64,000 bases of DNA from positions 192,919 to 256,918 of the forward strand of contig NW_005178511.1 of NCBI RefSeq assembly GCF_000350225.1, read 5' to 3'. This document shows, in pieces, positions 29,762-40,069 of this stretch. The translations under genes and the position numbers were made by a program. This stretch comes from Chondrus crispus (lineage: Eukaryota; Rhodophyta; Florideophyceae; Gigartinales; Gigartinaceae). The notes under the pieces were generated by a model, which saw only the letters and a list, made by a program, of their open reading frames with translations, was not told the origin of the DNA and made no database searches. The stretch's first letter is position 1. Each line of letters begins with the position of its first letter.

Positions 29762-30829
29762 ATGGGCCGCGGGCGCAATTGGACGTCAATTGAATGCGCT
29801 CATCTTTGCGAGGCGTGGCTCTTCGCGACGAACAATCCCATTGCGGGCGTGGATCAGACAGGTTCACGCTTCTGGAGGACTACAGCGGACAAGTTTGTAC
29901 TGCTGAACCCGCGCAACGCCGACTCGCAGGGTCGCTACATCGCCAGACTCGGCATCAACGAAGATGGAAAATGCGAGTACGACTTCAAGCTAATCAAGAA
30001 GCAGTTTGCGGAAGTTTCGAAACAGGTACAGCGGTACAGCGTTGCGCTGCGACGCGTGTATGCATCCAAGCCAACAGGATCCGTCAAGCGAACACAAATA
30101 CATGAGATGGCTTGTGCCATCCACTTGGGGCGGACTGACAAAATGGAATACAGGGGTTTTGACTACCTTCCGCGTGAGCAATGGCCAATGTACGACTACT
30201 TCGTGGTGCTACAAGAGTCGCAAAAGTTTTGTATTGAAGTAACGGCAGCGGACAGCACCCCGGAAGTGTTCAACTCTTCCCCTAGTCCACCTTCCCTTGA
30301 CAGCGGGCCGAGTCGCGTAGGTACGAATTCTTCGATTACGTCGAATGTCAGGCGTGATTGCAACAACGTATTGGAGGCGGACAAAGGCAGTGGCTACAGC
30401 GGACGAAGCTGCGAAGCGGTTGAGGAAGGTACGGACAGTGGCGGTGTGCTCGGGAACGCTGATGGTATTGAAAGGGCAGAGAGTGATCGCGCGGGAAGCA
30501 CAGGAAGGAAGCGCAAACGAGATTTAACTACGCCAATTGGGCGCAAGGTGGCAGAGGATGCCCGATCAAATCAGCTGCAACAGCAACAGCAAACGGCAAT
30601 TGACAAGAGGATAGCCGCTTCTATGGAAATCAAGGCCGCTGACGCGAGAGTACGTACTGCGATGCTCGCAGATACAAACATGCTTCTAGCTTGTGGTACT
30701 GCTCTTCTCGGCGAGAACCGCAGAGGACGTCAGGGACCGCTTGGATCTGATGCGAATGTATCGGAAGACGAAGCTCGCGGACATGAAGGCGAAAATTGCG
30801 CTGCACACTGGTCCTGTAAAAGGCAGTGA
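29762..30829 (+). CDS. Harbinger Myb/SANT-like accessory protein
   Basis: An intact 355-aa ORF with its ATG at 29762 (MGRGRNWTSIECAHLCEAW). PIF/Harbinger elements carry a second protein with a trihelix/Myb-like domain that binds the element ends and imports the transposase into the nucleus. The N-terminal 80 residues show this domain (Trp at RNW and EAW, FWRTTADKF). The middle is Ser-rich and acidic, GRKRKRDL is a likely nuclear signal, and a Q-rich coiled coil (LQQQQQTAIDKR) follows at about residues 270-300. It is oriented towards the transposase gene. No breaks are seen, so it may still be expressed. Confidence 0.82.
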   Translation: MGRGRNWTSIECAHLCEAWLFATNNPIAGVDQTGSRFWRTTADKFVLLNPRNADSQGRYIARLGINEDGKCEYDFKLIKKQFAEVSKQVQRYSVALRRVYASKPTGSVKRTQIHEMACAIHLGRTDKMEYRGFDYLPREQWPMYDYFVVLQESQKFCIEVTAADSTPEVFNSSPSPPSLDSGPSRVGTNSSITSNVRRDCNNVLEADKGSGYSGRSCEAVEEGTDSGGVLGNADGIERAESDRAGSTGRKRKRDLTTPIGRKVAEDARSNQLQQQQQTAIDKRIAASMEIKAADARVRTAMLADTNMLLACGTALLGENRRGRQGPLGSDANVSEDEARGHEGENCAAHWSCKRQ

Positions 30830-31023
30830 AGACGTAGCTGATAGCCATGACGATACATATGAATAGACATGACATAAAGCATTGAACAAACTCTGACGAA
30901 AGGATTATGTTTATCGTTCATATCATATGTAGATAATCTACACCCAGGCAGAGGTGATCGAAGCGAATTATGACCCATATGAACCTAATTTTTCGCCAGC
31001 AATGCTCTACAAAAGTGTAAGCT

Positions 31024-32364
31024 TCATATGGGGAGACGTGGCAAAAGACCTTTCAGTGTAGCGTTTTCTGAAAGGAGTACGGGAAGCGCGGTACTTCCTT
31101 GAGTCACACCTGCAGAATTTACACGCACCATACTCATTTCCTCCTGCCCCTTTACAGCCCCGACACCAAACGGATTTTCGTCTAAGACGACGTTAAGTGC
31201 CTTGTAATTCGCAGCCGTAGCGCGAGAAGGGCCCCCTTTCTGGCTTGCTGATGATCCTTTGGGAAGTCGCCCAGATGGCAAAGTTGACACATCGGTCATT
31301 GTTGTGTTCTTACTATCCTCATCGGCACCTTCGCCCGCGGTCTTCTTCCGCTCCGCTTCGCGCTTTGCTAAATAAGCGTCTGTGATCGGCTTGAATTTGT
31401 GGTTAGGCATGGATGCCGTCTTGCGCTGCACAAGACTTTCTTGCAAACTACGTGTACGCATCGAGTTTGCAAATGTATCCGCTTGGCTGGGTATGTCAAA
31501 CCGGTACTGCCTGTCAGGGCCTTGTAGATACTACTTGGAACGCTCGAGATGGTACAAGAGAATTTCTTCGAGGAGGAGCTTGCGCATGGCTTCCCGAGTA
31601 TGCCGTTGACGCTCGCATGTAAACTAATTATTGGGTATTGGTCAGCAGGGAATCTCAGGAATGTTATCGCTGAGCTCTTTGAAATAGGGATGATGCAGTA
31701 CTTCTGCGGCAGAAAGTTTCGTGGAAGGATCAAAATCGAGCAACTTTGAAAGCAGGTCAAGCACTGTAGGCCGTGCATGCGGGTACAAGTCCGGGAAGGG
31801 GCGTGTTCTGCGATTTGGGCTTCGTCGAATTTCTTCACGGACCCTCGCCGACTGGCCTTACCCAATTGCCTAAGCAATTGGGTAAGGCCAGTCGGCGAGG
31901 GTCCGTGAAGAAATTCGACGAAGCCCAAATCGCAGAACACGCCCCTTCCCGGAGCTGGTCGATGGCATCCTTACCTGGAAACAAGGGTTTGTCGTGCATG
32001 AAGGCCAAGCCGCGCAGAATCTGGTGCGCAAAATACTGTATATGCAAGTCGCTGAGTCGATCGGCACCCCTTATCAAATGGTTCCTGTCCGTAGGCATCA
32101 ACTCGAAGAGAATAAATACACCATTAAACTCCCTGGTATTACTGGCAAAAGGATGCTCGGTATCTTGACAATGTTCTCATACCCGCGAAGCACCCTCAAA
32201 AACTTGATTTCAAGCAGTGAGCGAATAGAAACGGGGACCTTATCGCATCCATGACTAACCCTGTTGACAGCGACGGGCTCACCCGTCTTGTTGTCGACAG
32301 CGGAACAAACGACGCCACTGCACCCTCCAATAATTTGCAAGACGGAATACTTTTTCTCAACCAA
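31024..32364 (-). pseudogene. Rearranged MAP-kinase-like (CMGC) kinase fragment
   Basis: Kinase pieces follow in order on the minus strand: glycine loop YSVLQIIGGCSGVV, VAVNRVS where the catalytic Lys is Asn, SLLEIKFLRVLRGYENIVKI, LSDLHIQYFAHQILRGLAFMHD, then directly KPLFPGKDAIDQLRE. The catalytic loop, DFG, activation segment and APE region are therefore missing between MHD and KPLF. After a 79-bp perfect palindrome comes the C-lobe end (RPTVLDLLSKLLDFDPSTKLSAAEVL) and a C-terminal extension to 31024. Frames change several times. It cannot be catalytic. Similarity is to MAP kinases; a closer name is not justified. It lies wholly inside the Harbinger element. Confidence 0.85.
31791..31952. 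repeat. Perfect 79-bp inverted repeat with 4-nt loop
   Basis: Arms 31791-31869 and 31874-31952 are exact reverse complements around CTAA. The arm is kinase coding sequence, so one arm duplicates a piece of the gene in reverse. It could be a true rearrangement or a fold-back assembly or cloning artefact. Confidence 0.93.
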
Positions 32365-32409
32365 CGGAGCCTCAAAAATTTGCGTACGAAGCTGGCGGAC
32401 CCTCCAAAA

Positions 32410-32620
32410 GCATTCCTCGCGGATGACTTCGCGTTCTCGAGATTTCGGATGACTTCGTGTTCTCGAGCTTTCTGCTCGCGGGGGGCGGCATTCCTCGCGG
32501 ATGAATTCGCGTTCTCGAGCTTTCTGCTCGCGGGGGCGGCATTCATCGCGGATGAATTCGCGTTCTCGAGCTTTCGGTTGACTTCGTGTTCTCTAGCATC
32601 CTGCTCGCGGGCGGCAAGCT
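32410..32620 (-). repeat. Short tandem repeats in the kinase 5' region
   Basis: Three to four units of about 50-60 bp share GCGGATGAATTCGCG, TTCTCGAGCTTTC and TGCTCGCGGG. In the kinase direction they would encode repeats of NAAPREQKARE/NANSSAR type, perhaps an N-terminal extension of the original kinase. Confidence 0.7.
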
Positions 32621-32639
32621 ACGGTAGGTAAATGGCCTG

Positions 32640-33456
32640 GGGGTCCGTATGCATAGAAGTTTAGTCGTGCGGCGGGAGGTAGTGGGCGGGTTGGGAGGGG
32701 AGAGGAGGATGGTGAGCGTGTGGCATACTTAAGTGTTGATGTGGTGGGGTCGCAGTCGTGCGTCAGTCAAAAAGGGAAAGAGCGGCTGGTGATGCGGGAC
32801 GTAATGGGGATGGTCGCAATGGATCGGGCGGAGGTGTTGGTGTGAAAGGTGGGCTGGTGGCGAGTGCTACATAACATGGTGGAGCTGGTGAGGGATAGGG
32901 TGGATCGGAACGGTTGCTGGGGGGGTGTTGTGGTTGTTGGTGATGGTGGCGGGGGAGGCATTTTTGGTATCTGAAAAGGCGTGGGTGGTCGGTGTGCACC
33001 TGACGATAGGGGTCGTCGGGTGGGGTTGGAGAGTGTTGAAGCGGGGCATGTCGTGAGTGTCGGGGAGAGCATGGTGCTGGTCGAGCATCTGTCGCCGGAA
33101 AATTTGTTGCTGTTCGCGCCGGCGCTGCTGCTGTTGGCGGAAGTAAGCGGGGGGGCGACGATTTGATATTAATTGGTATGAGCCTATGAGGAACCAAATT
33201 GTATGGGCAAGCTCATGATACTATGGGATGGCATGGTGGGACCATGGATACGTAAAAGAGCTTAGTCATTACCTCGGCGGTTCCAGAGATGATGAATGAG
33301 ATCAACCTTCAAACGATGGTGTTCGACGTCATTTGATACCTCATGATACCTCTTTGCCAGCCTTTGCCCCCAAGTATCTGTGGTACCGCTGATAATAGGC
33401 ATAATGTTATTTGCACCGCAACGTATTTTGTCAACACACACAGACTGAACAGCAGG
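32640..33456. other. Harbinger interior, no gene recognised
   Basis: The plus strand is G- and T-rich, giving proline-rich frames on the minus strand that look like low-complexity shadows. It may be the 5' flank captured with the kinase, or the 3' region of the transposase gene. Confidence 0.4.
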
Positions 33457-35230
33457 CTAATCCGTAAACACCATCTCACTGATTCCACTATTGTAATCGT
33501 CCCGTCGTGCCTCCACGACCATATTGTGGAGGATCACACACGCTTTTACAAGGTAATCCAAATTCGGTTTGTACCACAGCTTAATCGGTCGCTCCAGGAT
33601 GTGCCACCGTGCTGTTAAAGCTCCAAAGGCCCGTTCGACATCCTTTCTTACACTCTCCTGCGCCCGGGAGAAGTTCTTGTCCTTGCTTGAATTTCCACCG
33701 TTGCTTATTGTCTTCGCAAATACCCCGTAGTCGGGGTAAATGCCGTCAGCTAGAAAGTATAGCAGATTTCTTGTGACTCCATTCACAACGTAGTCCATGC
33801 GGGGCGGGAAGGATCCAGAAAGAATACTGCCCATCGTAGGGGATTTGTCGAGGACGTTTATATCGTTGAGAGAGCCTGGAAGACCGAAAAAATAAACCAT
33901 AGCCAGCATGCACCATCAGCAATGCCTTCCAGGACGATTGTTGGTTTCTTCCCTTTGCCGTTGTCGGCACCAGCCAGACTCGTCGGACAAGATTTCCACT
34001 CGTAGTGCTGACAGTCGATACTGGCGACCATCCCCGGGAATTCCCGAGCAGCGTTGATTCTCAAGAGCCTCCGCATGCGGAGACTGTAGACCTGCAGGTC
34101 TACAGTGGTGGGGCTGCGCATGTACTCTGTACCAAATTCCTCGACGACTCCCCTCGTGAACGCTTTCAAAAATATCATGGCTGATGGCCCAGACAGCCTT
34201 GTAGTATATTCACCCCCAACGACGAGGGGGGGTGAGTACTGACAGTTCGGAAAGACCCCGATCGGCGGGAAGACAGAAGCACGGCCCACCCACGGTACCG
34301 AGCACGGGCTCGAGGTAGCGGTGGTAGAGCGGGATCGGGGAGGACGCGCGCACGCGCGAGCGGTTCTACGCCTGGACGCCCCGGAGCGGTACTGGGTGAC
34401 GATCCAGTACCGACGGGCGGAGGCGGAGCCGGCTCGTGGGCGTGCTACGCGCGTCTTCAACCCGCGCGCGGTGCTACTCCTATGTAAAACGGACGGAAAT
34501 ACCTAAAAGTAAGCGGGCGGACCAAGGTGGAGGATGCTTGACCAGTCCCCCCTTGTCGTCCTCCACCGCCGGCGGTCCGCTCATATTTAATGTACATTGT
34601 AGTCTATCATAACTCGACAGTAGGGCCGATCTACCGACACTGTAACGCTGTCAGCCGGCGGGGATGACATTCCACGTGTAGTACGCTTCCCGTACACGCG
34701 GAGGACTCGTGTGTGCGCGCATGACTGTAAGGCTCGTTGCCTTACTGTCCCTGATCCGATCCTAATCTAATTTCCGTTTGGGGTTATACCACAAGCCTAC
34801 AGTACTCATCAATAGAGTCGGAGGCAGTCCCGTATGCCATCGTTCTCAATGCCGCGGTTACGCGCTGGAGTGGGTGTATGCCCAAGTTCCCGAGAGCATC
34901 AGACTTCCGGGAAAAGAAAGGACGCTCAGATATCGCATCGTAAACTCGCTTGAAAACGTTTTGGGGCATTCGAAAGCGGTGCTCAAAGTCATTGTCGTCG
35001 TAAACGCACCCCTTGTCAAAGTAGTCTTTCATTATTCTTTGAAATCCTTCTTCAAAGTTTCGCACTCTGTTTGGACTCCGTCCCGGCCGAGAGCCTCCGC
35101 GCTGCTTTGTCGCTGCAGCATGCACATCGGCGGCGCGTGATGCGTGCATGCTCACGCAAATGCTTTCATCATCGCCATCGCTGTCGTCCATGCACTGAAC
35201 GACAGTTCCGAGGACTTTTCTCGGGTCCAT
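33457..35230 (-). pseudogene. PIF/Harbinger transposase, interrupted by a solo LTR and one frameshift
   Basis: The ATG at 35230 starts the N-terminal part (RGGSRPGRSPNRVRNF, RFRMPQNVFKRVY, GIHPLQRVTAALRTMAYGT, DEYCRL). Coding then breaks at 34798, where a 594-bp solo LTR lies, and resumes at 34199 (FLKAFTRGVVEEFG). The DDE residues are in MVASIDCQHYEW, FLADGIYPDYG and DVERAFGAL. A single extra T near 33895 shifts the frame between ADGACWLW and FFGLPGSLNDINVL. Apart from these two events the protein is complete, so loss of function seems recent. Confidence 0.9.
34200..34793 (-). mobile_element. Solo LTR B, nested in the Harbinger transposase
   Basis: A 594-bp insert beginning TGTAGTATATTC and ending GGTTATACCACA, flanked by AGCCT at 34195-34199 and 34794-34798. 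It splits one codon run of the transposase, so the insertion is later than the Harbinger. It has the same family as solo LTRs A and C by its ends, the CCCCC...TATAC layout and shared blocks. Confidence 0.92.
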
Positions 35231-35439
35231 TGGCGATGAAGCTGCGTGAGAGTGCGTAGTTGAACAGTACTAGAGGGAGGGCGCGCAGCGAACAGGATCG
35301 GAGGGCACGGACTGCGGAGGAGAGACATGCAGCGGGGAGGGATTCACGGCGAGGGGTGGGCGTCTTGATGAACGATCGCCTCTACGAGGACGATTTGTGG
35401 CGTCTGGCCGCTGTACGCGCGGGCATGCAGCGATAGAGT

Positions 35440-35586
35440 TACAAATATGCGTTGGGGTTGACGCGAATAGAATCCACACGAATAGATTGACGATTCGCCA
35501 CAAAAATCTATTCGTGCAACCGGCGAATAGTCAGCGTACACGTTTCATTTATATCCGGCAATAGAATCGACGCGGTGGGGTTGCTC
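35440..35586. promoter_or_regulatory. Right subterminal region of the Harbinger with AATAG repeats
   Basis: This contains GCGAATAGAATC, CGAATAGATTG, ATCTATTCGTG, GCGAATAGTC and CAATAGAATC within 150 bp of the TIR, in both orientations. The pattern mirrors the left end. Confidence 0.6.
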
Positions 35587-35686
35587 TAAGAAGGTTCATC
35601 TTTGTGCCGCAAATTCATGGTTCCGCTAAAGGTCTGGTGTTTGCGTCTGTATACACTTGTGTATGCGGGTGAAGCTGTCCAGGGAG

Positions 35687-36354
35687 TGTAGCATAAACAC
35701 CCCCAGCGATAGGGGTGTATGCGCAGTTCGACCGAGACCCCGTCCGATCGGGAAGACGGGGGTGAAGCGGGACACCAGCTAACGGCACCGGGCACCGGGC
35801 CCGGGTAGCGTGGTAGAGCGGGAACGGGGAGGACGCCGGTATGCGCGAGCGGTTCGACGCCTCGACACCCTGGCGCGGTACTGGGTGACGATCCAGTACC
35901 GACGGGCGGAGGCGGAGCCCGCTCGTGGGCGTACTGCGCGCGTCCTCAACCCGCGCTCGGTGCCGCTCTAAGGTAGTTAGCGAACGCTACCTTAGAATAA
36001 GCGGGAAGTCGGACCTTGACGGTCGGTGGGTGACAAGTCCCTTCTTGTCCTCCTCCCCCGCCGCCGGTCCGCTCCATATTTAATGTACATAATAACCTAT
36101 CATAATAGTACAGTACCCATGTACTGTAGCGACGTACTGTAGCGGTCGGTCGACACTGTAATACTGTCAGCCATCGGGGCTGACAGTACACGTGTGTACG
36201 CGTTCTTCGGTCCCGCAAGTACACGTGTACACGCGCGCCCCCTGTACTCGGGGATACACGTGGTGGTACTGTAGAGCATCGAGCCCTACAGTAACCGATC
36301 CGGTTCTGAGTTGATCCAATCTAAAATAAAGCCCCAGGGGGGGATTATACTACA
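35687..36354 (-). mobile_element. Solo LTR C, nested in the left terminal repeat
   Basis: A 668-bp insert, TGTAGCATAAAC...ATTATACTACA, flanked by GGGAG at 35682-35686 and 36355-36359. The right terminal repeat of the host element has the uninterrupted sequence around 46376-46380 with a single GGGAG, an in-window empty site that proves the insertion. It is related to solo LTRs A and B. Confidence 0.97.
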
Positions 36355-36544
36355 GGGAGTAGCGAGTGACATGCCGACACCTGGAATTCGACCGAGCGTG
36401 CACTGTCCTACATATCGCCGACGGCTGGGTGAGAGTCTCGTGACTTCTCGGCTATGTCTATTTCTCTTTTGTGAAAGAGAAATTCCCCTCGACGCGAGGC
36501 GGTGACAGGTTCTAGTAGAGTCCACTCAGAGGACTCCGGGCAGC

Positions 36545-37222
36545 ATGACTGACAACGACAAAGACGGCACGGCGGCCGCCGCGCCGGTTGGCACACGCGC
36601 GCCAACCGCTGCGAACGACGCTGGAGCAGTGGCGCGTGCAGCCTGGGCGATCGCAAAGCCCGAGCGCAGCGACTACGCGACTGCTGTCACTGAACTGAAT
36701 TCTGCCGGACTGGTTGGTGAGGCCGGCATCTTCGATCGGGGCCCACATGTACCCATAACGCATATGGGCTACTTCAAGCCCCCCCAAAATGCCTTCCTCA
36801 ACGAGCTCCGCTCCCGGGACCGGCGATTGGCCAAGGAGTGGGAGTATTTGAATGCTGCTGGCGTCTGGACGGAGTTGGGGCTTACAGCCCTCGACGTCGC
36901 GAAGACGCATGGTGGGACTATCGAAGATATGACAAGAAGACTCGTGCTCGCCGAGGATGCTATGAAGGCGCCGCTGGAGGTGTTATCTATGCGGGCGCAA
37001 TACTTTCGGGACATTACGGAGCAAGGAGTTGAGATCGCGAGACAGATGTCCTTCCTTGTCGAGAAAGGGCATGACGCTGTATTCTCAGAGTCCTACCGTT
37101 CGGCCCGGGCTGCACCCACGTCCAAGATGGAAACCGAGGCCGCAAAAATGTTGGCTAAGGCCAGGATCCAACGTGCCTCAAGCAAGAATGGCAGCTCCCC
37201 AGGGGCGGCCACGGAAGATTGA
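36545..37222 (+). CDS. Gag-like ORF1 of the YR retrotransposon
   Basis: A 225-aa ORF with its ATG at 36545. It has an Ala-rich N-terminus, then a helical region (NAFLNELRSRDRRLAKEWEYL, about residues 80-100) and a basic end. No zinc knuckle is visible. Its position before the RT in a DIRS-like element suggests a capsid role, and the sequence alone does not prove it. It overlaps the start of the RT frame. Confidence 0.65.
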   Translation: MTDNDKDGTAAAAPVGTRAPTAANDAGAVARAAWAIAKPERSDYATAVTELNSAGLVGEAGIFDRGPHVPITHMGYFKPPQNAFLNELRSRDRRLAKEWEYLNAAGVWTELGLTALDVAKTHGGTIEDMTRRLVLAEDAMKAPLEVLSMRAQYFRDITEQGVEIARQMSFLVEKGHDAVFSESYRSARAAPTSKMETEAAKMLAKARIQRASSKNGSSPGAATED

Positions 37223-39366
37223 CGGGCCCGCCTTTTGGCGGAAAGGACAAAGTGTGGGAGTCGGAGGACTCCCACTTTGGAGAGGGGTAGCACTGCGCGC
37301 GGATGCATGGCGTACGGAGCCGGAGGCCAGCGCGTATCTGGTGCGTGCCATTCGGTATGGGATCCTGGACCCTCCTGCTGTGCCATTTAAAGAGGGTGTG
37401 GTGCTGCCCGATATCCCCCAATCAGAAGAAGACACGAGGTTCGAGAAAGAAGACTTGGAGGCTGGTTGCCGGAGCGGGATTTACGAGCGGCTGGATCCGG
37501 ATTATGTGGAGAGATGCGTGGAAGAGGGGAAGATGGTATCGTCCGCATTTACCGTTTGGCAGGGCGAGAGAGCAGAGAGGAATGGACGCTTTGTCGTCAA
37601 TTTTTCACAACAGAGCAAGCACTGGCCCCGGAGCAGTGTGAAGATGGAGACTGTAACGGCCTTCGCTATGGAATTACTGAAGGAAGACATGATGATGTCG
37701 TGGGATGTGAAGAGTGGATATCGGCACTTCTACTTGCATCCATCCATGCGCGATATGTTTATTTTCTCCTACGATGGCTCGTTCTACCGGTGTGTTGCCC
37801 TTCCGTTCGGATGGGGAAGGTCGGTGCTGTGGTTTACAAATATGCTTCGGCCGCTCGTGCGGCATTTGCGGGAGAGGTACCGCTACCGAGTGCTCCCGTA
37901 TATCGACGACTTCCTGCTCTCGCCCTCGCCTGCAACGCAGCCCGCTACGAAGAAGGACTGTGCGCTTGCTCGGCGCCGTCTGGACGCACTATTTGCGCGG
38001 CTGGGCATAGTGCGGCAACCGTCGAAAGGTTATTGGGAAGGAGCGCAGCGTTTAGACCATTTGGGCGTGCATGTGGACACTGTGGCTATAAAGGTTTACA
38101 TTTCGGAGGCGAGGCGCTTGAAGGTTCTAAGATTGGCACAGGAGCTACTGCTACTCGCTCAACGAAACCGCCGTTGTGTGTCGTTGGAAAGGCTGCGGCC
38201 CTTCTGTGGCGTCGCGGTCTCCCTTACGCTGGCATTGCCGCTCGGGGGCTTCTACACCCGCTCGCTTTACTTCGACATGGCGTTAGCAGAGCGGGAGGAG
38301 CGAGGGCCAAGTACGAAGGGGGGTGTTGTTGCGATCGAAGCGAGCCCCCCACGCAGCGCGGAGCCGGGGGTCTGGGGNNNNNNNNNNNNNNNNNNNNNNN
38401 NNNNNNNNNNNNNNNNNNNNNNNNNNNNNNNNNCCCAGCGGGCGGCCGGGGGCGGAGCCCCCGGAAGGATTTCGGACACCATGGACGGCGATCTGGTCCG
38501 GGAGAAGAGGAAGAGACGTTGCCGGGGTCGCGTTCGCCTCTGTCGGCAGTCGCTGCGCGACCTGCGACATTGGCGTTCATTGGCGCGTGGAGAAGGCAGC
38601 GAACTCCACTGGCTGGACCTTCATGCAACGATGCACAGTGATGCCGCCCACGTGGGATATGGGGGACCCTAGGCGACGACGAGGAGGCTGGGTCACCGGG
38701 TTTGTGGGAGGGTCGCGGTTTCTGGACGGCCGAGGACCGGGCGACAAGTATAACGCTGAGGGAGTTAAGGGCAGTGAGGCTTCTATTGCAGAGGCACTTC
38801 GCCGACTACGTCTCTCAGCCGAGCGTGAGGCGGCTGCTGCTACACGAGGACAACCAAGCAGTCGTCTACGTGCTGAAAGCCATGGTCTCGGCTTCAAAGC
38901 CGATGATGGCCGAGCTTCGTCGGCTGCAGAAGATGCTCGTGGTGCTGGGGGTGACAATAGAGGCGCGCTGGTTGCCCTCGGCCGTGAATCGCTACTCAGA
39001 CGCCCTTTCCCGAACGTGGGACCCGGGAGACGCACGAGCTACAGACCGCTTGTTGCGATCAATACAGCACGAATACCGCTTGGACGAGGTCTTCTTCAAA
39101 GATCGCCCGGTTGGGGAAACGCTGGTGGCCAGGAAGAAGTACGCTCTGAAGCAGATGGGGGAGTATTGGGGGGATGGGCTTGCGTGTCTTTGGAATCCGC
39201 CATTCGATTTCCTTCCGCTCGTGGTGAGGAAGATTCAGGCCGAGGGCGGAAAGGGGGTGCTGATAGCCTCACACTGGCCAGCGCAAGCATGGTACGCGCG
39301 CTTGCGCAGGCTGGCAGAGGAGCTCCTCGTGCTTCGCCCTTCCGACCACGGCCCCCCGTTGCTTCA
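37188..39366 (+). pseudogene. RT-RNase H of the YR retrotransposon, gapped and interrupted
   Basis: The first in-frame ATG with sensible context is at 37188, inside the end of ORF1. RT blocks: RFVVNFSQQSKHW, MSWDVKSGYRHF, LPFGWGRSVLWF, and the catalytic YIDDFLLS. A 56-N gap lies at 38378-38433 between RT and RNase H. RNase H has MHSDAAHVGYGG, LRELRAV and HEDNQAVVYV. A one-base shift near 38670 moves to the second frame, which runs through NPPFDFLPLVV and SHWPAQAWYARL, typical of the region before the recombinase. It is cut at 39366 by the LTR element. After the insertion the frame continues for about 19 codons to a TAG at 45271, overlapping the recombinase start. Confidence 0.88.
38378..38433. 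other. Assembly gap (56 N)
   Basis: A run of N inside the RT-RNase H coding region, between GC-rich flanks (TCTGGGG and CCCAGCGGGC). Confidence 0.99.
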
Positions 39367-39942
39367 TGTAGTACAACAGCGCGAAGGCAACGGCGCCACC
39401 GCTGCCGCCCCGGGATACAGTACGATGGGCTGTAAGCGCGAGAAGAACTGTAAGGAGTTATATTTACAGCACACGGCCGGTGCGGAGTACAGTAGTACCC
39501 GCTGGTTACACGTGTAGGATCCGAACGGTAAGTAATTAGTAATTAGTAGTTAATGGCACAAATTAGCCAATTTAGCACAGTAGCTGGTATACAGTAAGTA
39601 ACAGCTACTGTAGCGGGACAGGTGTCCTGGCGTCCCACTTAGGGGTTAAGACCGGGGGCACCTGCCCCGTTCCAGTAAACGGGGGCAGACTCGCCTCCCT
39701 TCCCTTTACGGCTTTTTGCTAACTCCGTCCGGTTTTACCTCTAAGTCTCAGGCTTCTAACCCGTGACCGGCCGTCCGGATCTGACACCACCGACCGGCTG
39801 CGCGTCACCGGCCACGTGAGCCTTCCCTCTTTTCGAGTCCTTCCGTACGGTTCGCGCTCGCGTGGGTTACCCAGCGTCGCGCGCTCCCTTACCTCTAACC
39901 CCCCTCGTTCCGAGTGGTCGGGACGAAGGTAGTTATACCACA
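39367..39942 (+). repeat. 5' LTR of the gag-only element (576 bp)
   Basis: I see no difference from the 3' LTR at 44638-45213 over 576 bp by eye, so the insertion is very young. A candidate primer-binding site, TGGTACTCTTGTGG, begins at 39946, three bases after the LTR, the same spacing as in the Ty3 element. Confidence 0.95.
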
Positions 39943-40069
39943 TTTTGGTACTCTTGTGGAGGGTATAACTACAGAGGTTGAGCCCGCACTGGATCGCCAG
40001 CGCGAGCAACTACCGATCGGATTGAAAGAGGTCGAAAATCACCGCGTCGATCGCCAGTGATCATCGACG

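Larger units (their letters stand above)
29296..35586 (-). mobile_element. PIF/Harbinger element with captured kinase sequence
   Basis: TIRs GAGCAACCCCACTGCG (29296-29311) and the complement of GAGCAACCCCACCGCG (35571-35586) are flanked by TAA on both sides (29293-29295 and 35587-35589), the TWA duplication of Harbinger elements. Inside are the two family genes, a Myb/SANT-like ORF (plus) and a DDE transposase (minus), converging. Between them lies a broken protein kinase that is not part of any known Harbinger. A solo LTR sits in the transposase. Confidence 0.9.

Noticed and set aside
37466-38641. 391-codon ORF overlapping the RT frame
   Set aside because: Alternative frame of the RT region crossing the N gap; the RT motifs are in the other frame.
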